DNA from: JBNJGB01 sp051747385
Lineage (GTDB): Bacteria; Myxococcota_A; UBA9042; PHBI01; JACKFB01
DNA length: 64,000 nucleotides
Assembly (NCBI GenBank): GCA_051747385.1
Contig: JBNJGB010000022.1
Location: forward strand, 1 to 64,000
Reading direction: 5' to 3'
In this document: piece by piece, positions 44,285 to 53,567 of the stretch
How positions within the stretch are numbered: the first letter of the stretch is position 1
Layout of the letters: every line of letters begins with the position of its first letter
Made by a program: the position numbers and the translations under genes
The notes under the pieces: generated by a model
Database searches by the model: none
Seen by the model: only the letters and a program-made list of their open reading frames with translations
What the model was told of the DNA's origin: nothing

Positions 44285-45490
44285 CTAGACGACGACATGG
44301 AGCCTCCCGGTTCGGGTCCGCTCGTCCGTCCGCTCGCCGGTCTCCTCGCGGGCCTGCTCGGGCTGCGCCGTCGCGGCGGGCTCCCCGTGCTCGTCCAGGC
44401 CCTGCTCGGCGGCCTCGCGACCACGCCCGCCCTCTCCCGACGCCTCGCCGTCCCACGTGGAGACGTGCACCCGGCCGTCCACCAGGCCCTCCCGGTCCAG
44501 CTCCCGGCGCACCTGCGGCAGGGCGTCCAGGAGTCGCTGGTGCCGCAGGGCCTCGTCCGCCCGCAGCCGCACGTGGAGGTCGGAGCCCTCCATCCGGACG
44601 CGGGCCTCCAGGTTGCCCGCCTCCGTGTCGGACACGCGCACGACCGTCTCGGCGCGGCCCGTCTCATACAGGAGCTGGAGCGCCTCGGACACCCGCGGGT
44701 CCAGCGCCTGCGTCGGCGCGGCCGGCGTCGGCGGGAGCACCGGCTGGACGGCCCCGGGCGCGGTCGGAGGCGTCACCGGCGTCGCTCCCTCGGGCACCTG
44801 CACGGGGCGGAGCGCCACGGATGTGGGCGCCCCGGCCTGCTTCCCGTCACCGCCCTCGGCCTCCATGAGGCGTCGGACGGCGCGGCGCACGAGCGAGGCC
44901 ACGGGAGCGTTCCGCGACGCCTGGTCGCCGCTCGTCGGGCGGCTGTTCTTCTCGGCGGCGGCGCGCCCCGCCTGCTTCGCGGCGTCGGCCGCGTCCTGCT
45001 TCCCCGGCGCCGGCTTCGGCGCCTCCTGGTTCTTCGCGGCTCGCGCGGCCGCCTCGGCCCGGCGCCCCGCGGCCTCCTTCCCCGCGTCGGACCGCGCCAC
45101 GTCCTTCGAGCCACGCTCGGGCCGGGACCTGCGACCCTCGCCCTCGTCCGCCTCCTCGGCGGCCTGCTTCCGACCCTGTCCCGAACGCTCGGCTGCCTCC
45201 TGCGCCCTGTCGCTGCCGGCGCCGCCTCGAGCCGCGGGAGAGCCCTCTCTCCGCTCCGTCGCGCCCGCGTCCCGGCGCTCCGCCGCTGCGTCCGCATGAC
45301 CGGCCTGGGCCGGGGCCCGCTCGTCGTCCTCCCGGCGCGAGGCCTCGGCGCGCTCCGAGCGAGCCTCCCGCTCGCGCTCCGGGGCCTCCGCGTCGTCCGG
45401 GAGCTTGAACTCCCGGCCGTCGTCCTGGGTCCGGTCGGCCCGACGCGGCTCCGCGCGCACCGACGACGTATCCCCGATGGACTCGATCAT
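44285..45490 (-). CDS. fliK: Hook-length control protein (FliK-like)
   Basis: This 401-residue protein has a long low-complexity, Ala/Arg/Glu-rich N-terminal part expected of a molecular ruler. A C-terminal domain (about 290-370; ALQLLYETGRAETVVRVSDTEAGNLEARVRMEGSDLHVRLRADEALRHQRLLDALPQVRREL) matches the FliK C-terminal switch domain. The ATG at 45490 follows GGAGGAGGCAGCCC and overlaps the motE-like gene by 4 bp. It is assigned from C-terminal similarity and position before flgD-flgE. Confidence 0.85.
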   Translation of the reverse strand: MIESIGDTSSVRAEPRRADRTQDDGREFKLPDDAEAPEREREARSERAEASRREDDERAPAQAGHADAAAERRDAGATERREGSPAARGGAGSDRAQEAAERSGQGRKQAAEEADEGEGRRSRPERGSKDVARSDAGKEAAGRRAEAAARAAKNQEAPKPAPGKQDAADAAKQAGRAAAEKNSRPTSGDQASRNAPVASLVRRAVRRLMEAEGGDGKQAGAPTSVALRPVQVPEGATPVTPPTAPGAVQPVLPPTPAAPTQALDPRVSEALQLLYETGRAETVVRVSDTEAGNLEARVRMEGSDLHVRLRADEALRHQRLLDALPQVRRELDREGLVDGRVHVSTWDGEASGEGGRGREAAEQGLDEHGEPAATAQPEQAREETGERTDERTRTGRLHVVV

Positions 45491-46221
45491 GGGCTGCCTC
45501 CTCCCCGGGGGACCCGCTCGGGACCTCCCGTCGCCATCCGCCGGGTCAGGCGCGCGGCCTCCTCGGCGGGCATCTCGGCCAGCAGGGGCGCGACGACGCG
45601 GGGCGACAGGCCCTCCAGCACATTCACGGCCAGGGGATCGCTCCACCGCTGCATCATCGCCGCGGCCTCATCGGGCCCCATCTTCTTCACGATCTTCCGG
45701 ACCCGCTCGAGGCGCGTCTCCCGCTCCTCCTCGGTGAGCGGGAGCGTGGTCAGGGACGGTCGCTCGCCGACGACCGGCGCGCCGCAGGCCTCCTCGGCGA
45801 ACTGCCGGGCCTCCATGGCCTCGCGCCAGCGCTCCTCCACCTTCCGCTCCCTCTCCTCGACGCGCTCCATCTGCGCCATGAGCGCCTGCTGGGTCCGGAC
45901 CAGGGCCTGCTCTCGGGCGGCCAGGCGCGCGGCCCAGGCCTCCGCGTCGGCCGCAGCCCCGGGGTCGATCTCCGCGTCCACCGTGACCGGGAAGGGCGAG
46001 AGCCCCGTCAGGAAGCCCTCCCCGCCGCCACCGTCGGGTGGCTCCATCCGGACTTCGGGAGGCGAGCCGACGGCGTCCCCGTCCGGCTCGTCGGCTCCGG
46101 CGTCGTCGCCCGCGGCACCGTCGGGCACAGCGGCATCCTCCTGCGCTTCGACCACGGCGAAGTACCCGCCGGCGCCGAGGGCCGCGAGGGCCATCCACGG
46201 GATCAGGCGGCGCGCGCTCAT
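45487..46221 (-). CDS. MotE-like protein in the FliJ position
   Basis: This 244-residue protein has an N-terminal membrane helix (LIPWMALAALGAGGYFAVVEA), an acidic linker, a coiled coil (AWAARLAAREQALVRTQQALMAQMERVEERERKVEERWREAMEAR), and an MgtE-N-like C-terminal domain (LERVRKIVKKMGPDEAAAMMQRWSDPLAVNVLEGLSPRVVAPLLAEMPAEEAARLTRRM). This is the MotE/COG3334 plan. It overlaps fliI as ATGA and follows it, where fliJ is usually found. No separate fliJ is present. It may stabilise the stator or replace FliJ. Confidence 0.8.
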   Translation of the reverse strand: MSARRLIPWMALAALGAGGYFAVVEAQEDAAVPDGAAGDDAGADEPDGDAVGSPPEVRMEPPDGGGGEGFLTGLSPFPVTVDAEIDPGAAADAEAWAARLAAREQALVRTQQALMAQMERVEERERKVEERWREAMEARQFAEEACGAPVVGERPSLTTLPLTEEERETRLERVRKIVKKMGPDEAAAMMQRWSDPLAVNVLEGLSPRVVAPLLAEMPAEEAARLTRRMATGGPERVPRGGGSP

Positions 46222-47561
46222 GTCGCCTCCCGCTCTGCCTGGCGGATGCGCTCGCCCAGGTCGAGGATCCGCTCCCGCGCGTGTTCGAAGTCGGCGGCCT
46301 CCTCGCTGCCCTGCCGCAGGAAGCCGCGGAGCTCGTCGGCGAGCGCGATGGCCCGGTCGAACCGCGCGACCTCGCCCCGCTGATAGGCGCCGAAGGTCTG
46401 AAGCTCCTCGGCCTCCTGAAGGTCGGCCAGCACCCGGCGTACGTCGGCCGCGGCCCGGCGGTGGGCCTCGGAGACGACCTCCGACATGACGCGGCTCGTG
46501 CTGGCGAGGACGTCGATGGCCGGGAAGTGCCCCTGCTCGGCCAGCTTGCGGGACAGGGCGATGTGCCCGTCGGTCACGGCGCGGATGGCGTCGCCGATGG
46601 GATCCCCGAGGTCGTCGCCCTCCAGGAGCGCCGTGTAGCACGCCGTGATGGACCCGCCCCGCGTGCCCGGGCCGGCCCGCTCGAGGAGCTGCGGGATGAT
46701 GGCGAAGGCGGACGGCGGATAGCCGCGGGTGGTGGGCGGCTCGCCGGTGGCCAGGCCGAGCTCGCGCTGCGCCATGCAGACGCGCGTCAGGGAGTCCATG
46801 AGCAGCAGGACCCGGAGGCCCTGATCGCGAAAGTACTCGGCGATGGAGGTGGCCACGCGGGCCGCGCGGAGCCGCAGGGCGACGGAGGTGTTGCTGGTCG
46901 ACGACACGACGATGGAGCGCTCGAGGCCGGCGCTGCCCAGCTCTCCGCGGACGAACTTCTTCACCTCGCGGGAGCGCTCGCCGATGAGCGCCACGACCGT
47001 GACGTCGGCCTCGGTGTTCCGCGCCATCATGCCCAGGAGCGTGCTCTTGCCCACGCCGGCGCCGGCCATGATGACCACGCGCTGGCCCTCGCCGCTGGTG
47101 AGCATGCCGTCCACGGCGCGGATACCCAGGGGAAGCGGACGCTCCACGAGCCCGCGCTCCATGGGGTTCAGGGGCGGCGGCTGCAGCGGGACGCGCTCGG
47201 TGGCGTGGACGGGCGGACCGCCGTCGATGGGGTGACCCCAGCCGTCCAGGACGCGGCCGATCATCTCCTCGGAGACGGTGACGGTCGGGTCCAGGTCGCC
47301 CGGCTCGATGCGCGTGCCCACGGTGATGCCGGGGACCGCGCTCAGGGGCATCAGCGCCACGCGGCCGCCCCGGAGGGCGACGATCTCCGCCGGGACGCCC
47401 TCGGGCTCGCCGCGGATCATCAGGCGGCACATCACCCCCATCTTCGCGCCGGGCATGGTGCCCTCGACGAGCAGGCCGCCCACCCGCACCACGCGCCCGC
47501 TCAGGCGGATGGAGCGCGTGTCGGCGAGCGCCTCGTCGATGCGGTCCCAGGGCAGGATCAT
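46218..47561 (-). CDS. fliI: Flagellum-specific ATPase
   Basis: This 447-residue protein matches FliI. Walker A is GAGVGKST (167-174), Walker B VLLLMDSLTRV, with GEPPTTRGYPPSAFAIIPQLLERAG and GSITACYTALLEGDD typical of the type III secretion ATPases. It energises export of flagellar substrates at the membrane with FliH. It overlaps fliH by 4 bp (ATGA) upstream and the motE-like gene downstream. Confidence 0.97.
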   Translation of the reverse strand: MILPWDRIDEALADTRSIRLSGRVVRVGGLLVEGTMPGAKMGVMCRLMIRGEPEGVPAEIVALRGGRVALMPLSAVPGITVGTRIEPGDLDPTVTVSEEMIGRVLDGWGHPIDGGPPVHATERVPLQPPPLNPMERGLVERPLPLGIRAVDGMLTSGEGQRVVIMAGAGVGKSTLLGMMARNTEADVTVVALIGERSREVKKFVRGELGSAGLERSIVVSSTSNTSVALRLRAARVATSIAEYFRDQGLRVLLLMDSLTRVCMAQRELGLATGEPPTTRGYPPSAFAIIPQLLERAGPGTRGGSITACYTALLEGDDLGDPIGDAIRAVTDGHIALSRKLAEQGHFPAIDVLASTSRVMSEVVSEAHRRAAADVRRVLADLQEAEELQTFGAYQRGEVARFDRAIALADELRGFLRQGSEEAADFEHARERILDLGERIRQAEREAT

Positions 47562-48388
47562 TCCGCCTCCTCCCCGGCGTCACCGCCTCGCCCCCGGTGG
47601 GTCTGGACGACCTTCCGGACGGCGTCGGCCAGGCGCTCGAGCTGTTGGGACCAGCGAGCGTCGACGATGCCCTCGTCGAACAGCACGATGCAGGCGCCGC
47701 GCTCCACGTCGTCCGACGGGCGCACGGTCACGTCCGCGGGGCGTCCGGCCGTCTCACGGAGCAGGTCCGGGGCCTCCTCGCGCATGGCCTCGGCGTCCTC
47801 CGGGTGGCAGCGCAGGGTCACGGCCGAGACCGGCCCGGCGATCTCGAGGGCGCGGCGCAGGTTCGTGGTCAGGACCTCGCGATCCAGGGAGACGCCCCGC
47901 TCGATGACCGCCCCGGCCAGCTTCACCGTCAGGTCGATGACGGCGTCGTGGAAGCCCTCGCTCAGCTCGTCGGCGACCCTCCCCAGCTCGGCGGCGGCCC
48001 GGAGATACGGATCCTGGAGCGCGTCCAGGAGGGCGTCCCTCTCGGCCGCGGCCTCCTCCCGCACCGTCTCGCACTGCCGGCACGGACCGGCGGGCACCTC
48101 GCCGGGCTCGGGCTCCTCCTGCGGGACCTCCGCGTCGGGCGGACCGGCGGGTCGCACCTCGGCCTCCCCGTCCTCCCCGGGCGGCTCGTCCGGAGGCTCC
48201 GGCGGGGCCTCCGCCTCCTCGGCATCGGCCGGGGGCTCCTCCTCTGCGGACGGCTCCCGCCCCGGGGGGAGCCACGGGCGCACCTCGGGCTGCTCGCCCC
48301 GCGCCCACGGCGCCGGACGCGCGCGGGCCGAGCGATCCCCGAAGACCGCCGGCCGCACGTCCCGATCCCTGTCCTCGCGATCTCCCAT
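47558..48388 (-). CDS. fliH: Flagellar assembly protein FliH
   Basis: This 276-residue protein has a Pro/Glu-rich N-terminal half and a FliH/YscL C-terminal half: ALLDALQDPYLRAAAELGRVADELSEGFHDAVIDLTVKLAGAVIERGVSLDREVLTTNLRRALEIAG, DVERGACIVLFDEGIVDARWSQQLERL. It is a negative regulator and stator stalk for FliI. Its ATG overlaps the fliG stop as TGATG; a GTG one codon upstream is equally possible. Confidence 0.92.
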   Translation of the reverse strand: MGDREDRDRDVRPAVFGDRSARARPAPWARGEQPEVRPWLPPGREPSAEEEPPADAEEAEAPPEPPDEPPGEDGEAEVRPAGPPDAEVPQEEPEPGEVPAGPCRQCETVREEAAAERDALLDALQDPYLRAAAELGRVADELSEGFHDAVIDLTVKLAGAVIERGVSLDREVLTTNLRRALEIAGPVSAVTLRCHPEDAEAMREEAPDLLRETAGRPADVTVRPSDDVERGACIVLFDEGIVDARWSQQLERLADAVRKVVQTHRGRGGDAGEEAE

Positions 48389-49431
48389 CACAGCGTCTCA
48401 CCCGGGCGGATGTTGACCTTGCCCTCCTCGGCCAGGCGCATCACGACCTGGACCATCTCCTGCTGGGCCTCCTGGACCTGGGCCTTGCTCACCGGGCCCA
48501 TGGCCTCCATGTCGTCGAGCACGATCATGCCGGCGCGGCTGGACATGTTGGACAGGACATACTCCTTGAGGGCGTTCGAGGCGCCCTTGAGGGCCAGGGC
48601 GAGCTGCTGCCCGTCGACCTCGCGCAGGATGAGCTGGACCTCGCGGTCGTGGAGGCGCCGGACGTCCTCGAAGACGAACATGAGGCTCCGGAGCTCCTCG
48701 GCGAGCTCCGCGTCCCGGGCCCGCAGGTCGTCGAAGATGGCCTCCTCCTCCGAGAACTCCACCTCCTTGAGCAGGTCCACCGCCGACTGGACGCCGTCGA
48801 TGCGCACGGGGCCGGCCTCGTCCTCGGGGCGAAGCTCCTGGCCGACGATCTCCGCCACCTCGGCGAGCATGTGGGCAGGCACCGCGCGCAGGTTGGCCAC
48901 GCGGCGCACCACCTCACCCTTGAGCAGCGGCGGCAGGGAGCCCAGGACGTGGCCGCCCGTCTCGGGCTCCAGGCTCGCCAGGACCACCGCGACGACCTGC
49001 GGGTGCTCCCGAGAGAGCGTCTGGGCGAACGTGGCGGGGTCGGCCCCGGCCGCGCGCTGGAGCTGATCCGTGGCGCCGCCACTGTCGCGCCCGAGGATGG
49101 CGCTCAGGTTGTCGCGGCCCAGGGCGTCCGCCGCCGCGTCGTGGAGCATGGTCTCGTGGCCGGTCACGCCGGAGACCTGCCGGTCCACGTCCGCGGTCAG
49201 CTCTTCGAGCACCGCGGCCACCTCCGGGGCGGACACGTCGCCGAGCGTCTCCGCGTGGGCCAGCAACCGCTCGATCTCGTCGGGCTCCAGGACGCGGAAG
49301 ATCTCCCGCGCCGTCTCGGAGCCCAGGGCCATCACGGCGATGGCCGCCTTCCGATCCGGCGCGATGTCCTTCGCGGCGGCGGCCTCCCGACCCTCGAGGG
49401 CCTCGATCTCCTCTGCGGGATCGTCGCTCAT
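48388..49431 (-). CDS. fliG: Flagellar motor switch protein FliG
   Basis: This 347-residue protein has FliG domains in order: N-terminal (PDRKAAIAVMALGSETAREIFRVLEPDEIERLL), middle (TFAQTLSREHPQVVAVVLASLEPETGGHVLGSLP) and C-terminal torque-generating (MFVFEDVRRLHDREVQLILREVDGQQLALALKGASNALKEYVLSNMSSRAG). The ATG at 49431 follows GGAGGC and overlaps the fliF stop as ATGA. It forms the rotor ring that contacts the MotA stator. Confidence 0.96.
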   Translation of the reverse strand: MSDDPAEEIEALEGREAAAAKDIAPDRKAAIAVMALGSETAREIFRVLEPDEIERLLAHAETLGDVSAPEVAAVLEELTADVDRQVSGVTGHETMLHDAAADALGRDNLSAILGRDSGGATDQLQRAAGADPATFAQTLSREHPQVVAVVLASLEPETGGHVLGSLPPLLKGEVVRRVANLRAVPAHMLAEVAEIVGQELRPEDEAGPVRIDGVQSAVDLLKEVEFSEEEAIFDDLRARDAELAEELRSLMFVFEDVRRLHDREVQLILREVDGQQLALALKGASNALKEYVLSNMSSRAGMIVLDDMEAMGPVSKAQVQEAQQEMVQVVMRLAEEGKVNIRPGETL

Positions 49432-51032
49432 GCCGCCTCCTCGTCGCTGGCCTCGCCCTCGCGCAGCCACCTGCGGATCACCGCCGCGGTGCGCCGGACG
49501 TCCTCCCGGCTCTGCTCCGCCGCCTTCTCACGCAGGCGGCGGATGCGGCTCTGGACGTGGCGGATCTCCGGCTCGGGCTCGGGCAGGGCCTCGGCCTCCT
49601 GCTCCTCGAGGCGCTGCCGCTGCTCCTCGGCCTCCCGCGCGAGGCGCTTCCGGCGCGACCGCCACAGCAGGAGCCCGATGATCGCAACCAGCAGCACCGC
49701 GCCGCCGATGAGGCCCCAGCGGACCATGGGGCGCTCCGTGAGCGGCGGCGCCGGCGGACCGCCCGGCTCCTCCATCTCCAGACCCGCGAACGGCATGGCG
49801 ATGACCTCGACCGCGTCGCCGCGCTCGGTGTCGATGCCCGCGGCGCGGGACACCAGGTTCTGGTAGGACGTGAGCTGCTCGGGGGAGGGCTCCTCGCCCC
49901 CGTCGCCCGCCGTGCCGGCGTCCACCACGACCGCCACCGAGAGCTTCTCGACGCGCGGCTGGGGCGTGTCGCGGCGTCGGGTCGTCTTGTCGATCTCGTA
50001 GTTCTTGATGTGGTCCGACTTCTCCATCTGCGCCGGCACGGGCTCGGGGGCGTTGGTCCCCTCGGCCCGGTCGGGCAGGTTCGACGCGGTCCCCGGAGCC
50101 CCGGCCGCGACGTTGTCCTTCGCCACGCGGTCCTCGGTGCGCTCGCGCTCGCTGCGGATCACCTGGCTTTCGGGATCGTAGATCTCCTCCAGCTCGACCA
50201 CGTGCCCGAAGTCCACGTCGGCGGCCACCTGGGCGCGCACCCGCCCGCGGCCGACGACCGGCTCCAGGAGGTTCACGATACGGCGCTCCATCGCCTGCTG
50301 GTAGCTCCGGGTCCACTGGAGGGCCTCGCCCGTGATCATGTCCTCGTCCTCGGGCTGGGCCAGCATCCGTCCGCTCTGGTCGACGACGGACACGGCGCCG
50401 GGCTGGAGGCGCTCGACGCCCCCGGACACGAGGTGCCGGATGGCCTGCACCTGCTTGCGCGACAGGCTCGCTCCCGGCTCCATCCGGAGGGCCACCGAGG
50501 CGGTGGGGACCACCTCGTCCTCCTCGAACAGGCGGCGCTCCGGCAGGACCAGGTGCACGCGGGCGTGCTTCACGGCGACCAGGTGGCGGATGGTCCGCGC
50601 CATCTCGCCCTCGAGGGCGCGGTGGTAGTTCACCTTCTGGTTGAAGGTGGACTGGCCCAGCTCGCTCTCGTCGAAGATCTCGAATCCCACGGTCCGACCG
50701 CTGGGCATGGTCCCGGCGGCCAGCTCCAGGCGCGCCTCGTGGATGCGATCGTCGGGGACCTGGATGGTGCCGCCCTCGCCCAGCTCGTAGGGGATGTTCG
50801 CGGCGGTCAGGGCCTCGACTGCCGCCTGCTGATCCGCCGGGAGCATCCCCCGGGACACGACCTGCCAGTCCGGGGCCGTCGCCCCCTGGTAGATGAGGTA
50901 CGCGAACCCGGCGAGGACGGCCGCCGCGACGCCGAGGATGATCTGGCGCCGCTGGGTAGGCAGGCCCTCCCAGGTCTCCCGACCGCGCTGGAGCACGGAG
51001 CGGGTCTCCTCGTTGTGGTCCTCATCCGCCAT
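49428..51032 (-). CDS. fliF: Flagellar MS-ring protein
   Basis: This 534-residue protein has an N-terminal membrane helix (ILGVAAAVLAGFAYLIYQGA), ring-building motifs (MPSGRTVGFEIFDESELGQSTFNQKVNYHRALEGEMARTI, VKHARVHLVLPERRLFEEDEVVPTASVALRM) and a C-terminal helix (WGLIGGAVLLVAIIGLLLW) followed by a cytoplasmic FliG-binding tail. It forms the basal-body MS ring. It is preceded by fliE and followed by fliG with overlap. Confidence 0.97.
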   Translation of the reverse strand: MADEDHNEETRSVLQRGRETWEGLPTQRRQIILGVAAAVLAGFAYLIYQGATAPDWQVVSRGMLPADQQAAVEALTAANIPYELGEGGTIQVPDDRIHEARLELAAGTMPSGRTVGFEIFDESELGQSTFNQKVNYHRALEGEMARTIRHLVAVKHARVHLVLPERRLFEEDEVVPTASVALRMEPGASLSRKQVQAIRHLVSGGVERLQPGAVSVVDQSGRMLAQPEDEDMITGEALQWTRSYQQAMERRIVNLLEPVVGRGRVRAQVAADVDFGHVVELEEIYDPESQVIRSERERTEDRVAKDNVAAGAPGTASNLPDRAEGTNAPEPVPAQMEKSDHIKNYEIDKTTRRRDTPQPRVEKLSVAVVVDAGTAGDGGEEPSPEQLTSYQNLVSRAAGIDTERGDAVEVIAMPFAGLEMEEPGGPPAPPLTERPMVRWGLIGGAVLLVAIIGLLLWRSRRKRLAREAEEQRQRLEEQEAEALPEPEPEIRHVQSRIRRLREKAAEQSREDVRRTAAVIRRWLREGEASDEEAA

Positions 51033-51083
51033 GGCGACGACTCCGCCCGCGGCGCGGGCCGGTCACGGGTTGGCTCGAGCTGC

Positions 51084-51440
51084 TCACACCTGCATCCGCG
51101 CGATCTCCTGGTACGCCGCGATGGCGCGCGTGGTGATCGTGCTCGTCAGGCGCATGGAGAGATCGGCCTTCGACAGGGCGATCATGACCTGGTGCGGGGG
51201 GACGTCCTCCCCCGCGAGGAAGCTCTGCACGGTCTCGTCGGTCTCCGCGTGGGTCTGGTTGACCCCGTCGACCGCGTCGACGAGGGCCTCCCCGAACTGC
51301 TCGACGACCTCCTCACCGCCGGCCTCGTCCGGCCGCGACAGGGCCTCGGACTGCCCGGTCGGCAGGCGCTCCCGCCCGCGCAGGTCCTCCGCCCCGGCGA
51401 GCCCCGGCGGGATGGCCGCGGTGCCTTCCAGTCGGATCAT
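51084..51440 (-). CDS. fliE: Flagellar hook-basal body adapter
   Basis: This 118-residue protein ends VDGVNQTHAETDETVQSFLAGEDVPPHQVMIALSKADLSMRLTSTITTRAIAAYQEIARMQV, the conserved FliE C-terminal half. GGAGGTAGCCG precedes the ATG. It links the MS ring to the rod. It sits in the usual flgB-flgC-fliE order. Confidence 0.95.
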   Translation of the reverse strand: MIRLEGTAAIPPGLAGAEDLRGRERLPTGQSEALSRPDEAGGEEVVEQFGEALVDAVDGVNQTHAETDETVQSFLAGEDVPPHQVMIALSKADLSMRLTSTITTRAIAAYQEIARMQV

Positions 51441-51443
51441 CGG

Positions 51444-51875
51444 CTACCTCCCGATCTGCAACGCCCGCACGGCCATGTCGCGCAGGGTCTGGAACGACGT
51501 CGCGTTGGCCTCGAACGACCGCGACGCGGTGATCATGTCCACCATCTCCTCGACGGCGTTGACGTTGGGCATGCGCACGTTGCCGTCCTCGTCGGCGTCC
51601 GGGTGGTCCGGATCCCAGACGAGCGGCCCCTCCGTGGCATCCCTCCGCACCTCGCTCACCTCCACGCCGCGAAGGGCCTCCTCGGCGGGGGGAGGCTCCT
51701 CGAACGGGTCCGCCCCCGAGGCGTAGGTCGTGCGGAAGATCGCCTCCTTCCGCTGATACGGCCCGCCGCCCTCGGTCCGCGTCGTGGAGACGTTGGCCAG
51801 GTTCGAGCTGACCAGGTTCATTCGCACGCGCTGGGCGCTCATGCCGGCTGCGGCGATGCTGAAGCCCTTGAGCAT
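51444..51875 (-). CDS. flgC: Flagellar proximal rod protein FlgC
   Basis: This 143-residue protein has AAAGMSAQRVRMNLVSSNLANVSTTRTEGGGPYQRKEAIF and ends MPNVNAVEEMVDMITASRSFEANATSFQTLRDMAVRALQIGR, diagnostic of FlgC. AGGAGGCAGCACACC precedes the ATG. It is exported and assembled in the rod. Confidence 0.96.
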   Translation of the reverse strand: MLKGFSIAAAGMSAQRVRMNLVSSNLANVSTTRTEGGGPYQRKEAIFRTTYASGADPFEEPPPAEEALRGVEVSEVRRDATEGPLVWDPDHPDADEDGNVRMPNVNAVEEMVDMITASRSFEANATSFQTLRDMAVRALQIGR

Positions 51876-51888
51876 GGTGTGCTGCCTC

Positions 51889-52308
51889 CTAGATGGTGCC
51901 CATCTGGGCGATGACGTTGACCAGCTCGGAGATGCGGCGGCGCGCGGCCTCCGCGGTCAGATCGAAGCGGACCTTGTTGTCGGCGATGCGCGCCATCTCG
52001 CGGTCCAGGTCGACCCCGTTGCCGTCGAGGCTGTTGGTGACGTCGGACCGGACCACCAGCGAGGCCTCCGTCGGCATGGGGTCGACGACCCCCGGCAGGT
52101 GACCGGCGTCCGTCCTGGCGAAACCCGGCGGCTGGGCGTCGCCTTCCTCCGCGGCCGATCTCAGGGCGCCCTCGAACTCCATGTCCACGGGCTGGTAGTT
52201 CGGCGTCGACACGTTGGCGACGTTGCCCGTGAGCAGGTTCTGCCGCTCGAAGCGCAGGTCCAGGGCCCGCTCCAGGGCGAGCGACGTGCTATCCGAGATC
52301 AACGGCAT
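51889..52308 (-). CDS. flgB: Flagellar proximal rod protein FlgB
   Basis: This 139-residue protein has LALERALDLRFERQNLLTGNVANVSTPNYQPVDMEFEGALR and ends MARIADNKVRFDLTAEAARRRISELVNVI, matching FlgB. The ATG at 52308 follows GGAGGAG and overlaps the end of the regulator gene by 20 bp; the open frame upstream runs inside that regulator. It begins the structural part of the long minus-strand operon. Confidence 0.95.
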   Translation of the reverse strand: MPLISDSTSLALERALDLRFERQNLLTGNVANVSTPNYQPVDMEFEGALRSAAEEGDAQPPGFARTDAGHLPGVVDPMPTEASLVVRSDVTNSLDGNGVDLDREMARIADNKVRFDLTAEAARRRISELVNVIAQMGTI

Positions 52309-53410
52309 CGCAGCTCCTCCTCCAGGGGGTGCCCACCTCGTCCAGTCGCCGGCCGCGCGCCCCGCTCCGCGCCGCCGGTACGCCGCTGCCCGGCCGGGGG
52401 ACGGCGACGCCCTGGTCCCGGTACTCCCGCAGGCGGTTGCGGAGGGTCCGCACGCTGATGCCCAGCTGCTCCGCGGCGTGTGTCCGGTTGCCCCCGCAGG
52501 CCTCCAGGACCCGCAGGATGGTCTCCTGCTCCAGGTCGGCCAGGTTCGCGCCCCCGAGTGACGTCGACGACCCGGGTGCCGCCCCCCCACCGTCCTCCGA
52601 CGAAGGGACGTCCGGGTCCAGGAGCACGTGCTCCCCCTCGATGACGTCCCCGGGCGCCAGGATGAGCGCGCGCTCCAGGACGTTGCTCAGCTCGCGGACG
52701 TTTCCCGGCCACCGCCAGCGGGACAGGCGCGCGAGGGCATCCGACGTCAGCCGGGGCACGCGACGGCCGAAGCGGCACGACACCCGGCTCAGGATGGCCT
52801 CGCACAGGGGAGCCAGGTCCTGCATACGCTCGCGCAGCGGCGGCACGTGGATGGGGAACACGTTGATCCGGTAGTAGAGGTCCTCGCGGAAGCGCCCGTC
52901 CCGCACCAGCCGGCGCAGGTCCTGGTTCGACGTGGCGACGACGCGCACGTCCACACGGATGGGGGCGCTCCCGCCGACCCGGTGGACCTCGCGCTCCTGG
53001 AGCACCCGGAGCAGGCGCGTCTGCAGCTCCAGGGGCATCTCGCTGATCTCGTCCAGGAGGAGCGTCCCTCCGTCGGCGGACTCGAAGCGGCCCACACGCC
53101 GCTCGGTGGCCCCGCTGAAGGCTCCGCGCTCGTGTCCGAACAGCTCGCTCTCGATCAGGTTCGCCGGCATGGCGCCGCAGTTGACCGCGACGAAGGGCTG
53201 CCCGGATCGGGGCGACATGGCGTGGATCCAGCGCGCGAGCACCTCCTTGCCGGTGCCGCTCTCGCCGGTCAACAGCACGGTCGCCGGGGTGGCCGCGACG
53301 CCCTCGGCGAGGCGGAGCACGCGACCCATGGCCTCGTCGCCGCTCTCGAGGAGCGGCCCGCGGACCCTCGGCGCGTCACGCTGGCTGGCTGTGCTGGTCG
53401 CTGCGTTCAC
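52289..53410 (-). CDS. Sigma-54-dependent activator heading the flgB-motB operon
   Basis: This 373-residue protein has a short N-terminus without a receiver domain. The AAA+ domain follows: GESGTGKE (49-56), GAFSGA (96-101, the sigma-54 contact loop) and LLLDEISEMP. A Fis-type HTH is near residue 305-330 (NRTHAAEQLGISVRTLRNRLREYR), with a basic tail. The GTG at 53410 follows GGAGGT and lies 31 bp from a sigma-54 -12 element, so its own transcription appears sigma-54 dependent. This fits a class-III-type FlrC/FleR role, though it lacks the receiver those have. Its catalytic motifs fall at the same positions as in the divergent activator, marking them as paralogues. Confidence 0.88.
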   Translation of the reverse strand: MNAATSTASQRDAPRVRGPLLESGDEAMGRVLRLAEGVAATPATVLLTGESGTGKEVLARWIHAMSPRSGQPFVAVNCGAMPANLIESELFGHERGAFSGATERRVGRFESADGGTLLLDEISEMPLELQTRLLRVLQEREVHRVGGSAPIRVDVRVVATSNQDLRRLVRDGRFREDLYYRINVFPIHVPPLRERMQDLAPLCEAILSRVSCRFGRRVPRLTSDALARLSRWRWPGNVRELSNVLERALILAPGDVIEGEHVLLDPDVPSSEDGGGAAPGSSTSLGGANLADLEQETILRVLEACGGNRTHAAEQLGISVRTLRNRLREYRDQGVAVPRPGSGVPAARSGARGRRLDEVGTPWRRSCDAVDLG

Positions 53411-53440
53411 TGGGCGATACCTCCGCGGAGCAGGCCTTTT

Positions 53441-53455
53441 GCACAGGACGTGCCA
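53441..53455 (-). promoter_or_regulatory. Sigma-54 promoter for the regulator-flgB operon
   Basis: On the minus strand TGGCACGTCCTGTGC matches the -24/-12 consensus TGGCAC-N5-TTGC except for one T to G change before the invariant GC. It lies 31 bp upstream of the GTG start, giving a short leader containing the GGAGGT site. Confidence 0.8.
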
Positions 53456-53567
53456 TGCTCCGGCGCCCCGAGGGCTGCATGCGGTCGCCCGGGCCGGGGT
53501 GGGGGACTCCACGGGTCGTCCGCGGACGCCCCTCGTGCGATCGCCTCCCGGTCGTGGCCGGACGCTC

